Assembly: GCA_005790265.1 (NCBI GenBank)
Contig: SXVE01000176.1
Span: forward strand, 1 to 8,409
Direction of reading: 5' to 3'
DNA length: 8,409 nt
From: Acidobacteriota bacterium
GTDB taxonomy: Bacteria > Acidobacteriota > Blastocatellia > Pyrinomonadales > Pyrinomonadaceae
Under the pieces are notes generated by a model. The model was not told the origin of the DNA, searched no databases, and saw only the letters and a list, made by a program, of their open reading frames with translations. Made by a program: the position numbers and the translations under genes. This document shows positions 1-5,880 of the stretch, in pieces (the stretch's first letter is position 1; every line of letters starts with the position of its first letter).

Positions 1-1
1 G

Positions 2-175
2 ATCAGCATCGGCGCCGCTTCGTTTCCGCACGATTCGCGCGATCCGATTGAATTGATCGAAATGGCGGATTCGGCGCTTTACCGGGCAAAACGAAGCGGC
101 AGAAATCGCGTTTCCGCTTACCGCGATTTGACGACCGAAGAATCAAAGCAGCCGCTTCCGCCGCGCGCCGAATAA
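2..175 (+). CDS. GGDEF-domain diguanylate cyclase, C-terminal fragment
   Basis: This is the 3' end of a gene whose start lies outside the window; 57 residues and a TAA stop are visible. The opening ISIGAASFPHDS, followed by ELIEMADSALYRAKRSGRNR, is the classic C-terminal end of a GGDEF domain: the last beta strand, then the ADxALYxAKxxGRNR helix. Such domains condense two GTP into cyclic di-GMP. The GG(D/E)EF active site and the I-site lie upstream and cannot be inspected, so catalytic activity is unproven. After the domain only a short polar tail rich in Pro and Glu remains, so GGDEF is the last domain. The next gene downstream on this strand is the pilus operon, 241 bases away. Cyclic di-GMP often controls type IV pili, but a functional link here is inference only. 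Confidence 0.93.
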   Translation: MSIGAASFPHDSRDPIELIEMADSALYRAKRSGRNRVSAYRDLTTEESKQPLPPRAE

Positions 176-208
176 ATACTCGAATAAATAAAAGGTAATC
201 AATATTGA

Positions 209-240
209 CGGCGCGGATTTTTCGCGTGCCGCTAATTTTT
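209..240 (+). terminator. Possible weak terminator after the GGDEF gene
   Basis: CGGCGCG at 209-215 can pair with CGC (223-225) plus GCCG (228-231), leaving a two-base GT bulge and a 7-base loop. A run of five T lies at 236-240. The position 34 bases after the stop suits an intrinsic terminator. However, the bulge and the gap between stem and T run make it weak. Confidence 0.35.
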
Positions 241-321
241 GCAACTTTCCAATCGAAACAAACGTGAAAGCAACCGTTACGTCGTATTTCTGCTTCAAAA
301 GCACAGTTCATCAAAAACGAA

Positions 322-349
322 TTGACAGCAAAAACGACTTTTTTAACTT
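322..349 (+). promoter_or_regulatory. Possible promoter for the pilus operon
   Basis: A perfect TTGACA lies at 322-327. At a 16-base spacing the best -10 is TAACTT (344-349), which matches TATAAT at only three positions. An alternative -10, TAGACT (367-372), sits inside the small palindrome at 365-375 but lacks a good -35. Some promoter is expected in this 241-base gap because the gene before it is unrelated, but the exact site is uncertain. Confidence 0.3.
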
Positions 350-364
350 TTCCGAATGTTTCGT

Positions 365-375
365 GTTAGACTAAC
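365..375. repeat. Small palindrome GTTAG-A-CTAAC upstream of pilN
   Basis: A perfect 5-1-5 inverted repeat lies 41 bases before the pilN start codon. It overlaps one of the possible -10 elements, so it could be an operator. It is short enough to arise by chance, and I know no regulator that matches it. Confidence 0.25.
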
Positions 376-416
376 GGCTTTATTTTGCCGATCAGAATTC
401 ATTCTAGCTTTAAACC

Positions 417-1040
417 GTGATTACAAAATTAAATCTTGCCACCAAACCTTTTCGCAATCGGACTCTGCCGTATATTCTCGCGCTTCTGCTGCTCGGATGC
501 AGCGTTGCCGGCGCGATTTTGTGTTTTGCGAGCCTCAATGAAACCGCCGCGAAAATAGAAATTGCCGACGCGCAAATTTCGCAGATGAGCGCGGACGTGA
601 AACGCTTGAACGGCGAAGGCGAAAAAGTGCAGCAGCAATTATCGCCCGACCAGCGCGCGCTGCTGATCGGCGCGCACAAGCTCGTCGCCAACAAAACTTT
701 CGGCTGGTCGCGTCTTTTTTCCGACCTCGAACAGGTTTTGCCCGGCAGCGTCAGCGCATCGCGCATCGGCGTCGAAAACGTTTATCGCGAAAACGACCGC
801 ATCAAAGCCGAACTCGATTTCAGCGTGCTCAGCCGCGATTATCAATCGGTGATGACGATGATCGAAAATATGAATTCGTCCGGCGTTTTTCAAGCCGAAC
901 TGCGCGGTCAGGATTTGCAGAAAAACGAGCGCTCGACTTTCACCGAATACACTCTGCGGCTGATTTACACGACAACCTACAACTACGCTCCGTCGCTGCC
1001 GCAATCCGATGTCGCGCAGACCGAACAAGGAGGAAATTAA
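417..1040 (+). CDS. pilN: PilN-like type IV pilus / type II secretion assembly protein
   Basis: This 207-residue protein is a bitopic inner-membrane component of the pilus alignment complex. Residues 1-16 are cytoplasmic and contain LNLATKPFRNR, the counterpart of the INLLP-type tail by which PilN binds PilM. One membrane helix spans about 17-39. A coiled coil follows at 41-75, then a periplasmic ferredoxin-like domain at about 95-185 with the typical WSRLFSDLEQVLPGSVSASRI start. Length is close to the usual PilN. The start is GTG: an in-frame TAA stands at 411-413, two codons upstream, so no longer form is possible, and starting here keeps the conserved LNLATKPFRN tail. No clear Shine-Dalgarno sequence precedes it. 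The stop lies four bases before the next gene, so the two are surely co-transcribed and probably translationally coupled. No pilM lies upstream. A GspL C-terminal-like relative is an alternative name, but size and tail favour PilN. Confidence 0.85.
   Translation: MITKLNLATKPFRNRTLPYILALLLLGCSVAGAILCFASLNETAAKIEIADAQISQMSADVKRLNGEGEKVQQQLSPDQRALLIGAHKLVANKTFGWSRLFSDLEQVLPGSVSASRIGVENVYRENDRIKAELDFSVLSRDYQSVMTMIENMNSSGVFQAELRGQDLQKNERSTFTEYTLRLIYTTTYNYAPSLPQSDVAQTEQGGN
1027..1033 (+). promoter_or_regulatory. Shine-Dalgarno site that sets the pilO start
   Basis: AAGGAGG lies inside the last codons of pilN, 11 bases before the ATG at 1045. An earlier in-frame ATG at 1009 would place this site inside the coding region and has no such site of its own, so 1045 is preferred. 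Confidence 0.75.
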
Positions 1041-1044
1041 ACGA

Positions 1045-2106
1045 ATGAACGAAGAAAATCGAACGCCGGGCGCGGCAAACGACGAAATCGGCGCAAACTC
1101 ATCAATCGAAAAAACCGAAATGCTGGTCAATGATTACGGCGCGACGAAAGATTCGACCGTCGTTATCGAAGAAGAAGACCGGACGGTTTTGCTCACCGAT
1201 AAAGAAACGATTGTGATCGAAAAACAGCCGATGTATGACATCGTGCCGAACAATCGCCCGCACAAAGTTTACGCCGGAATGTGGGGACAAACCGAGATTG
1301 CAACGGTCGGCGTCGGAATGCTGGCGATTCTGACGGTTATTCTGCTGTTTATTTTTCTCGTTCTTCCGGCGAAAAAAGAACTCGAAGCCAAAAAAGCCGA
1401 ACAAGATCGGCTGGAAAGCGAACGAAGAACGGCGATCAATCGTTACGGCACGATTACCTCGACCGAAGAACAAGTCGCCAAGCTCGTCGCGAGCGTTGAC
1501 GATTTTGAAACGCGATTTCTGCCCATCGCCGCCAACGGAAAAACGGCGCTTTATCAAAGAATTAACGGTCTGATTTCCGCTTACGGTTTGGTGAATACAA
1601 GCGGACCGGATTACGCGCCGCTCGAAATCGCCGACGGTCGCGGCAATCAACAAACTTCCGAAGAAGAAACGGGCAGAAATAAATTTCAAAGCATTTTTCC
1701 CGGCGTTTATGTGACGATGACGGTCGAAGGTTCATACCAGAATCTGCGTCGTTTTCTGCGCGAAGTGGAAACGAGCAATCAATTTGTCGTCGTCAGCGCC
1801 GTCGAACTCGAACCGTCCGAAAACAGCGAAAAAGAAAAACAATCGTCGGGCGGCGCGGTGATTAACAGCGCGACGCTAACTCAACAAACCGGCGTGCCGC
1901 TCAATCCGAACGGCGGAATGACGGTGCCGCCTGCGACCGGCGCGGGAACAATGAATCCGGCGATGCCCGGCGCGTCGAGCCAGCCGCAAAACAGAGCCGC
2001 GCGCGGCAGAACAATCGGCGAAACGGTCAGTTTGCGGCTCGAAATGGCGGCTTATTTTCGTCGTCCGAATTTCGTTCCGCTCGCGCCTGAGGCTGTCAAT
2101 CAGTAG
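1045..2106 (+). CDS. pilO: PilO-like alignment protein with extended ends
   Basis: This 353-residue protein is a bitopic inner-membrane protein expected to pair with PilN. Usual PilO proteins are near 200 residues. Residues 1-84 are a long, acidic cytoplasmic tail that includes a run of alternating polar and aliphatic residues around 37-60. One membrane helix spans about 85-108, followed by a charged coiled coil at about 109-155. A PilO-type periplasmic fold follows: the helix around FLREVETSNQFVVVSAVELEPS at 237-258 is the family's typical segment. A low-complexity stretch rich in Ser, Gly, Pro and Asn at about 259-322 separates that strand from the last strand, VSLRLEMAAYFR (328-339). The start at 1045 is chosen for its Shine-Dalgarno site; a start at 1009 would overlap pilN by 32 bases. 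Membership of the PilO family is inferred from layout and from the PilN gene just before it. A GspM-type name is possible. Confidence 0.8.
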   Translation: MNEENRTPGAANDEIGANSSIEKTEMLVNDYGATKDSTVVIEEEDRTVLLTDKETIVIEKQPMYDIVPNNRPHKVYAGMWGQTEIATVGVGMLAILTVILLFIFLVLPAKKELEAKKAEQDRLESERRTAINRYGTITSTEEQVAKLVASVDDFETRFLPIAANGKTALYQRINGLISAYGLVNTSGPDYAPLEIADGRGNQQTSEEETGRNKFQSIFPGVYVTMTVEGSYQNLRRFLREVETSNQFVVVSAVELEPSENSEKEKQSSGGAVINSATLTQQTGVPLNPNGGMTVPPATGAGTMNPAMPGASSQPQNRAARGRTIGETVSLRLEMAAYFRRPNFVPLAPEAVNQ

Positions 2107-2168
2107 AAAAAACCAGTAGAAAAAGCGAAAGAAAGTAGAGAGAAAACAAACTCAAAAATATCAAGCAA

Positions 2169-3332
2169 ATGAAACTTTTTGCAGGAAAATCACCGACCGA
2201 AAGAAACAAAATCATCGCCGCCGCCGTGCTCGGCGCTCTTTCTCTGTTCTCGCTGTTTCTCGCATTCGGCGGAAGCATTTTCAGCCCGAAAAAAACCGTG
2301 ACCGTAACAGTTTCGCCGACGCCGAAACCGTCCGCTTCGCCAAACTCAAATGGCAACAGCGACATTGCGGCGGTGACGATGGACGAAATGAACAACGTGT
2401 ATCAAAGCACTCCGGTCGTTTACAGTCCCGGTTCGGCTTATGCGCCGGACGCGGGCAGAAATATTTTCGCATTTTACGAACCGCCGCCGCCGACTCCTTA
2501 CAGCCCGACGCCGATTCCGCCGCCTGCGCCGCCTAAAACGCCAACGCCGCCAACGCCGACACCGACGCCGGAATTTACGCTTGCTTTCGTGACGCCGCAA
2601 AGCGTTTACGCCGGTGCGAAAGGTTTCCGTCTCGAATTGGCGGGCGAACGATTTACGCCCGCATCGCGCATTTATTTTAACGGCATCGAACTGCCGACAA
2701 CGTTTATCAGTCCGGAAAGATTGGTCGCCGATGTTCCGGCGGAATTAATCGCCGCCGAAGGTCAGAAACAAATTATCGTGCAGACGCCGGACGGCAAATT
2801 TTACTCGAATCAGTTTTTGCTGAACGTGCAGGCGCCGCCGCGACCGCAATTTCAATATATCGGAATGATCGCGCGCAAACACTACAACAACGATACGGCT
2901 TATTTTCAGGAAGAAGGAAAAAAAGATCCGTTCGGAGCGCGGCTTAACGATGTCGTCGGCGGACGTTTTCGCATTACCAGCATTTCATCGAGCGAGATTT
3001 TGATGGAAGACGTTAATCTCGGCTTCAAACATCGCCTCGCGCTTTATCGTCCCCCGCCGGGACAAACAGCGACGACCGGAACTGCGCCGGGAACGCAAAA
3101 CAGAAGAAATTCGGATCAGGGTTTTCCGCAGGGATTTCCGCAGTCGGGAACAATGGTGCCGTACACTCAAGGCATTCCGAATCCGAACGCGCCGACCAAT
3201 CCGAATAATGGTCAACCGCAGGAAATTCCCGGCATTCCGAGCAACATTCAGCGTTATGTGCCGCCGCCGAATCCGAATCAAAAACAGCGTTCTGATGACA
3301 TTGACGATGATGACGACGGCGACGGACGATAA
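2169..3332 (+). CDS. PilP/GspC-like periplasmic protein with TIG domain
   Basis: This 387-residue protein has one membrane helix at about 14-34 and a short cytoplasmic N terminus. A Ser/Pro linker follows, then PDAGRNIFAF at 93-102, which resembles the RDPF-type motif ahead of PilP/GspC homology regions. A proline-rich spacer spans 104-134. Residues about 136-221 look like an IPT/TIG immunoglobulin-like domain (VTPQSVYAGAKGFRLELAGERF, then an NG turn, ending VQTPDGKFYSNQFLLNV). Residues about 226-293 resemble the PilP/GspC homology region: YIGMI, AYFQ, DVVGGRFRITSISSSEILMEDV. The tail is rich in Pro, Asn and Gln and ends in an acidic run at 377-385. In the known families this region contacts the secretin, so the protein probably links the PilN/PilO platform to the outer membrane. 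The gene lies 62 bases after pilO, across a purine-rich spacer with only a weak Shine-Dalgarno. The TIG call is moderately sure; the homology-region call is weaker. Confidence 0.75.
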   Translation: MKLFAGKSPTERNKIIAAAVLGALSLFSLFLAFGGSIFSPKKTVTVTVSPTPKPSASPNSNGNSDIAAVTMDEMNNVYQSTPVVYSPGSAYAPDAGRNIFAFYEPPPPTPYSPTPIPPPAPPKTPTPPTPTPTPEFTLAFVTPQSVYAGAKGFRLELAGERFTPASRIYFNGIELPTTFISPERLVADVPAELIAAEGQKQIIVQTPDGKFYSNQFLLNVQAPPRPQFQYIGMIARKHYNNDTAYFQEEGKKDPFGARLNDVVGGRFRITSISSSEILMEDVNLGFKHRLALYRPPPGQTATTGTAPGTQNRRNSDQGFPQGFPQSGTMVPYTQGIPNPNAPTNPNNGQPQEIPGIPSNIQRYVPPPNPNQKQRSDDIDDDDDGDGR

Positions 3333-3368
3333 ACCTCGTTTGCGGTCGGAAAATTTCGCTTAAAAAAG

Positions 3369-4082
3369 ATGAATCGTCGAAATATAAAAATGAAAAATCG
3401 GAAATCGCAGCGCGGAATGTCGCTGATTGCGGTGATGGCGGTAATGACGATTTTCGCGGTCGCGCTGCTCGCCGTCGCGCCGAACGTGATTCAGGAAGTG
3501 CAGCGCGAAAAAGAGCTTGAATCAATTCGTCGCGGCGAAGAAGTTGCGGAAGCAATTCGCCAGTACGTTAATTTTTATCAAGGCGCGAAACTGCCGAAAT
3601 CAATGGATGATTTGCTCGAAGGACTGCCGCAGGGCACGAAAAAACGGCAGATTATGCGCGCTTCAGCGGCGATTGATCCGCTCAGCGAAGACGGCAAATG
3701 GCAGCTCGTCCCGCTCGATAAAATGAAGAACTTCGCCAAGCGCGTGGAAACTTACAACAACGGAATGCTTCCATCATCAGACAATGTTGATCGGCGAGTG
3801 TCTAATCAGGCGGGCGCTTTTATTACAAATTTAGTTGAATCGCCGACCGAAGAAGATGTCACCGCATCCGCCGAAGAAACAGATGAAGACAGTTTTACGA
3901 CAAGCGACACGCCGTTTATCGGTGTGGTCAGCCAGAGCAAAAGCCGCTCGGTGATCGCTTATTACGGCATCGAAAATCATTCCAAGTGGGTCTTTACACC
4001 GCTTTTTCGCGGCGCGGGCGCGGCGCGAACGAGAATTAGAAACAACAACAGTTCAGATTCCAACCGGCGAATTCCCGAATAA
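3369..4082 (+). CDS. Pseudopilin-like protein lacking Glu5
   Basis: This 237-residue protein has a basic leader ending in RG at 15-16, followed by the hydrophobic helix MSLIAVMAVMTIFAVALLAVAP (17-38), the type III signal of pilins and pseudopilins. A prepilin peptidase would cut after Gly16, leaving Met as residue +1. Residue +5 is Ala (A21), not the usual Glu; GspK-type minor pseudopilins are the known class without it. The helix continues as an amphipathic stretch (VQREKELESIRRGEEVAEAIRQY), then KLPKSMDDLLEG, as in GspG-like proteins. A later SVIAYYGIENHSKWVF segment probably ends the globular part, and the C terminus is polar and basic. The start may be 3369 (16-residue leader) or the ATG at 3390 (9-residue leader); neither has a clear Shine-Dalgarno. 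It is the last gene of the operon, 36 bases after its neighbour, with a strong hairpin just downstream. It may be a tip or minor pilin rather than a major subunit. Confidence 0.78.
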   Translation: MNRRNIKMKNRKSQRGMSLIAVMAVMTIFAVALLAVAPNVIQEVQREKELESIRRGEEVAEAIRQYVNFYQGAKLPKSMDDLLEGLPQGTKKRQIMRASAAIDPLSEDGKWQLVPLDKMKNFAKRVETYNNGMLPSSDNVDRRVSNQAGAFITNLVESPTEEDVTASAEETDEDSFTTSDTPFIGVVSQSKSRSVIAYYGIENHSKWVFTPLFRGAGAARTRIRNNNSSDSNRRIPE

Positions 4083-4102
4083 AAAGATTATTGCTCGCAA
4101 GA

Positions 4103-4167
4103 AAAAATCAAGCAAAAAGCGGATGCATTTTACATATTAAAATGCATCCGCTTTTTGCTTGATTTTT
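4103..4167. terminator. Bidirectional terminator: perfect 30-bp inverted repeat
   Basis: Arms at 4103-4132 and 4138-4167 pair without a mismatch around a 5-base loop (CATAT). The outer end of each arm is A-rich on the left and T-rich on the right, so both strands give a hairpin ending in U residues. It lies between the convergent pseudopilin gene (stop at 4082) and mscS gene (stop at 4195), where a shared terminator is expected. The core AGCGGATGCA and its complement supply the G+C part of the stem. Confidence 0.85.
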
Positions 4168-4194
4168 ATCAAAACGAGTTTATGTTTTTGGAAA

Positions 4195-5160
4195 TTAAAA
4201 AGCCTGCGCTTCTTTCTTTTTGGCGGGAAGCACAAATTCTTCGCTCGCTTCCGGTTTTTCATCGGTTTCAGCAGGCGAAACGAGCGTCACCGAACTCGGC
4301 GGAAACATCACGATTCCGGCGGCGCATAAAGTTTCTTTCACTTGGCTGGCAACCGCGTCGAAAACTTGCAGCGGGCTGTCTTTGTCCGTATTTATCCAAA
4401 AATAAATGGACAGTTTCGCGCCGTCCGCCGTCAAATCGGTCACGACGACATTCGGTTTCGGATCGGCGACAACGCCGGAAAGAGTTTGCAGCGAACGTTT
4501 AATCACGGTTTTCGCCTTTTCCAGATTGGAATCGTAGCCGATGCTGATCTTCAAAATCATTCGCCGCGCCGCGCCCGCGCCGCGAATCGTCAGCGCGCTC
4601 GAATACATTTCGCCGTTCGGAATTAAAACGATTTCGCCGTCATCTTTTTTGAGATGCGTCGCGCGCACGCCGATATTCTGCACTTCGCCCTGATTGCTGC
4701 CGACGAAAATATAATCGCCGATGCGAAACGGCTGCTGCCACAAAATCAAAACGCCGGACAGCAAATTATTCAAAATATCTTTCGTCGCAAAACCGATGAC
4801 GAATGAAGTAAAACCTAAACCCGTAATCAAATCGCCGAAGCCGAAAGACGGAATAATAATCGTCATTGACGTGAAAATTCCGAGCACGACCGTGCACACG
4901 ACGAGCAGACGGCTGAATAAAATTCGCAAACGATTATCAAGCCGCGTCCGACCGGAAGCCGACCAAAAAACGCTTTTCACAAGTTTGGCGAGCATCCAGA
5001 AAATTAATAAAACCAGTAAACCGGCTAAAATATATGGAAGACGGTCAAAAACCGCCGTAATCAGATTGTCAATTGACTGCCGCGTCACGTCATAAATCGT
5101 TTTCACGTTTTCAGCCGCTTTGAGCGCAGTGTTTGAATTTGTATTTTGCAGAAACATCAT
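4195..5160 (-). CDS. MscS-family small-conductance mechanosensitive channel
   Basis: This 321-residue inner-membrane channel opens under membrane tension and lets solutes out during osmotic downshock. Two helices lie at about 40-62 and 80-104. The pore helix TM3 spans about 108-140 (GFGDLITGLGFTSFVIGFATKDILNNLLSGVLIL), with the small-residue packing and kink typical of MscS. The beta domain follows: FRIGDYIFVGSNQGEVQNIGVRATHLKKDDGEIVLIPNGEMYSSALTI (145-192), nearly a family consensus. An alpha/beta cytoplasmic domain runs to about 295, ending FPPSSVTLVSP. Beyond it is a charged tail of about 25 residues, which makes the protein slightly longer than E. coli MscS (286). The start is one of two adjacent ATG codons; a weak AGG precedes it by several bases. 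A TATACT-like -10 is visible at 5178-5183 on this strand without a good -35. The gene is divergent from dps and convergent with the pilus operon. Confidence 0.95.
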   Translation of the reverse strand: MMFLQNTNSNTALKAAENVKTIYDVTRQSIDNLITAVFDRLPYILAGLLVLLIFWMLAKLVKSVFWSASGRTRLDNRLRILFSRLLVVCTVVLGIFTSMTIIIPSFGFGDLITGLGFTSFVIGFATKDILNNLLSGVLILWQQPFRIGDYIFVGSNQGEVQNIGVRATHLKKDDGEIVLIPNGEMYSSALTIRGAGAARRMILKISIGYDSNLEKAKTVIKRSLQTLSGVVADPKPNVVVTDLTADGAKLSIYFWINTDKDSPLQVFDAVASQVKETLCAAGIVMFPPSSVTLVSPAETDEKPEASEEFVLPAKKKEAQAF

Positions 5161-5220
5161 AAAAAAACCTATATTTAAGTATATGCAGACGAGCCGTAAA
5201 AGGTTGGAATTTTTATAAGA

Positions 5221-5248
5221 TTGACTTTAGCAATTGATGCATTAGAAT
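5221..5248 (+). promoter_or_regulatory. Promoter of dps (-35 TTGACT, -10 TAGAAT)
   Basis: TTGACT (5221-5226) and TAGAAT (5243-5248) each match the sigma-70 consensus at five of six positions and are 16 bases apart. Transcription would begin near 5255, leaving a leader of about 15 bases before the dps ATG. The -10 lies inside the palindrome at 5242-5256. Confidence 0.65.
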
Positions 5249-5256
5249 AATTCTAA
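5242..5256. promoter_or_regulatory. PerR-box-like operator of dps
   Basis: TTAGAAT-A-ATTCTAA is a perfect 7-1-7 inverted repeat. The known Bacillus PerR box is TTATAATNATTATAA, also 7-1-7; this site differs at one symmetrical position in each half. It covers the -10 element and probable start point of dps, so a bound repressor would block transcription. Dps/MrgA is a classic PerR target. The match to PerR is by recall of the consensus; another Fur-family protein could bind instead. Confidence 0.6.
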
Positions 5257-5258
5257 AC

Positions 5259-5263
5259 AGGAG
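5259..5263 (+). promoter_or_regulatory. Shine-Dalgarno site of dps
   Basis: AGGAG lies seven bases before the ATG at 5271. It is among the best-formed sites in the window, which fits a gene that must be made strongly when induced. Confidence 0.8.
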
Positions 5264-5270
5264 AAAATTT

Positions 5271-5747
5271 ATGCACACGACAAAAAACGACATTGAAAAA
5301 GACACGCGCGGAAAATTGGTTGAGATTTTGAATGCTCGTCTCGCCGATGCGATTGATTTGCAATCGCAGGCGAAACAAGCGCATTGGAACGTGAAAGGTC
5401 CGCATTTCATCGGCTTACACGAATTGTTTGATCAGGTCTCGACCGCCACTTTGGCGCACATTGACACGATTGCCGAACGCGTAACGGCACTCGGCGGAAC
5501 GGCGCTCGGAACCGTGCGCGTGGCGGCGAGCAATTCGAGTTTGAATCAATATCCGATTGAGATTACCGACGGCGACGCGCACGTCGAAGCGCTTTCCGAC
5601 GCGCTTTCGCAATTCGGCAAACGGGTGCGCGAAGGCATTGACGAAACCGACGAACTCGGCGACAAAGACACGGCAGATTTGTTTACCGAAGTATCGCGCG
5701 AGATTGATAAACTTTTATGGTTTGTCGAAGCGCACAATCAATCGTAA
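5271..5747 (+). CDS. dps: Dps ferritin-like DNA-protection protein
   Basis: This 158-residue cytoplasmic protein should form a 12-subunit shell that oxidises Fe(II), preferably with hydrogen peroxide, and stores the iron, so protecting DNA from Fenton chemistry. The dinuclear ferroxidase residues typical of Dps are present: His38 (QAHWNVKG), His50 and Asp54 (GLHELFDQV), and Asp65 and Glu69 (HIDTIAERVTALGG). Length is normal for the family. The N-terminal tail is short (about a dozen residues, MHTTKNDIEKDTRGK) with several Lys/Arg, so DNA binding is possible but not certain. The gene stands alone. It has a good sigma-70-like promoter, a strong Shine-Dalgarno site and a PerR-like operator upstream, and a hairpin terminator downstream. 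Induction by peroxide is therefore likely, though inferred. Confidence 0.96.
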   Translation: MHTTKNDIEKDTRGKLVEILNARLADAIDLQSQAKQAHWNVKGPHFIGLHELFDQVSTATLAHIDTIAERVTALGGTALGTVRVAASNSSLNQYPIEITDGDAHVEALSDALSQFGKRVREGIDETDELGDKDTADLFTEVSREIDKLLWFVEAHNQS

Positions 5748-5774
5748 TTTCGTTTTATTTTTTGATTTAATCGA

Positions 5775-5816
5775 AAAGCGGAGATTAGTTGCTTGCCAGC
5801 AATTAATCTCCGCTTT
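5775..5816. terminator. Terminator hairpin between dps and the M20 gene
   Basis: Arms 5775-5793 and 5798-5816 form a 19-pair stem around a TGCC loop, with one G-T pair (5788 with 5803). On the + strand RNA that pair is a G-U wobble; on the - strand it becomes an A-C mismatch, so the hairpin favours dps slightly. The right arm ends in TTT and is followed by CTTTTG. The two genes converge on it. Confidence 0.8.
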
Positions 5817-5880
5817 CTTTTGTATTTCGCCAACCTTTTTTAATTGTTAAACCTGACAAATCGCTCTAAACGCCGTTCGA

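Noticed and set aside
1009..1044. Earlier ATG for pilO at 1009
   Set aside because: It would overlap pilN by 32 bases and place the good AAGGAGG site within the coding region; the ATG at 1045 is better served by that site.
639..1689. Long - strand open frames opposite pilN and pilO
   Set aside because: They are complement frames of well-supported genes with skewed Arg/Phe-rich composition.
2484..2575. Repetitive CCG/ACG-rich stretch as a possible microsatellite or CRISPR-like repeat
   Set aside because: It is the coding sequence of the proline/threonine-rich linker in the PilP/GspC-like protein; units are irregular and there are no spacers.
4012..4599. RGAGAAR peptide in both the pseudopilin-like protein and the MscS protein
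   Set aside because: A shared seven-residue string built from common Gly/Ala/Arg codons on opposite strands; no flanking similarity, so coincidence.
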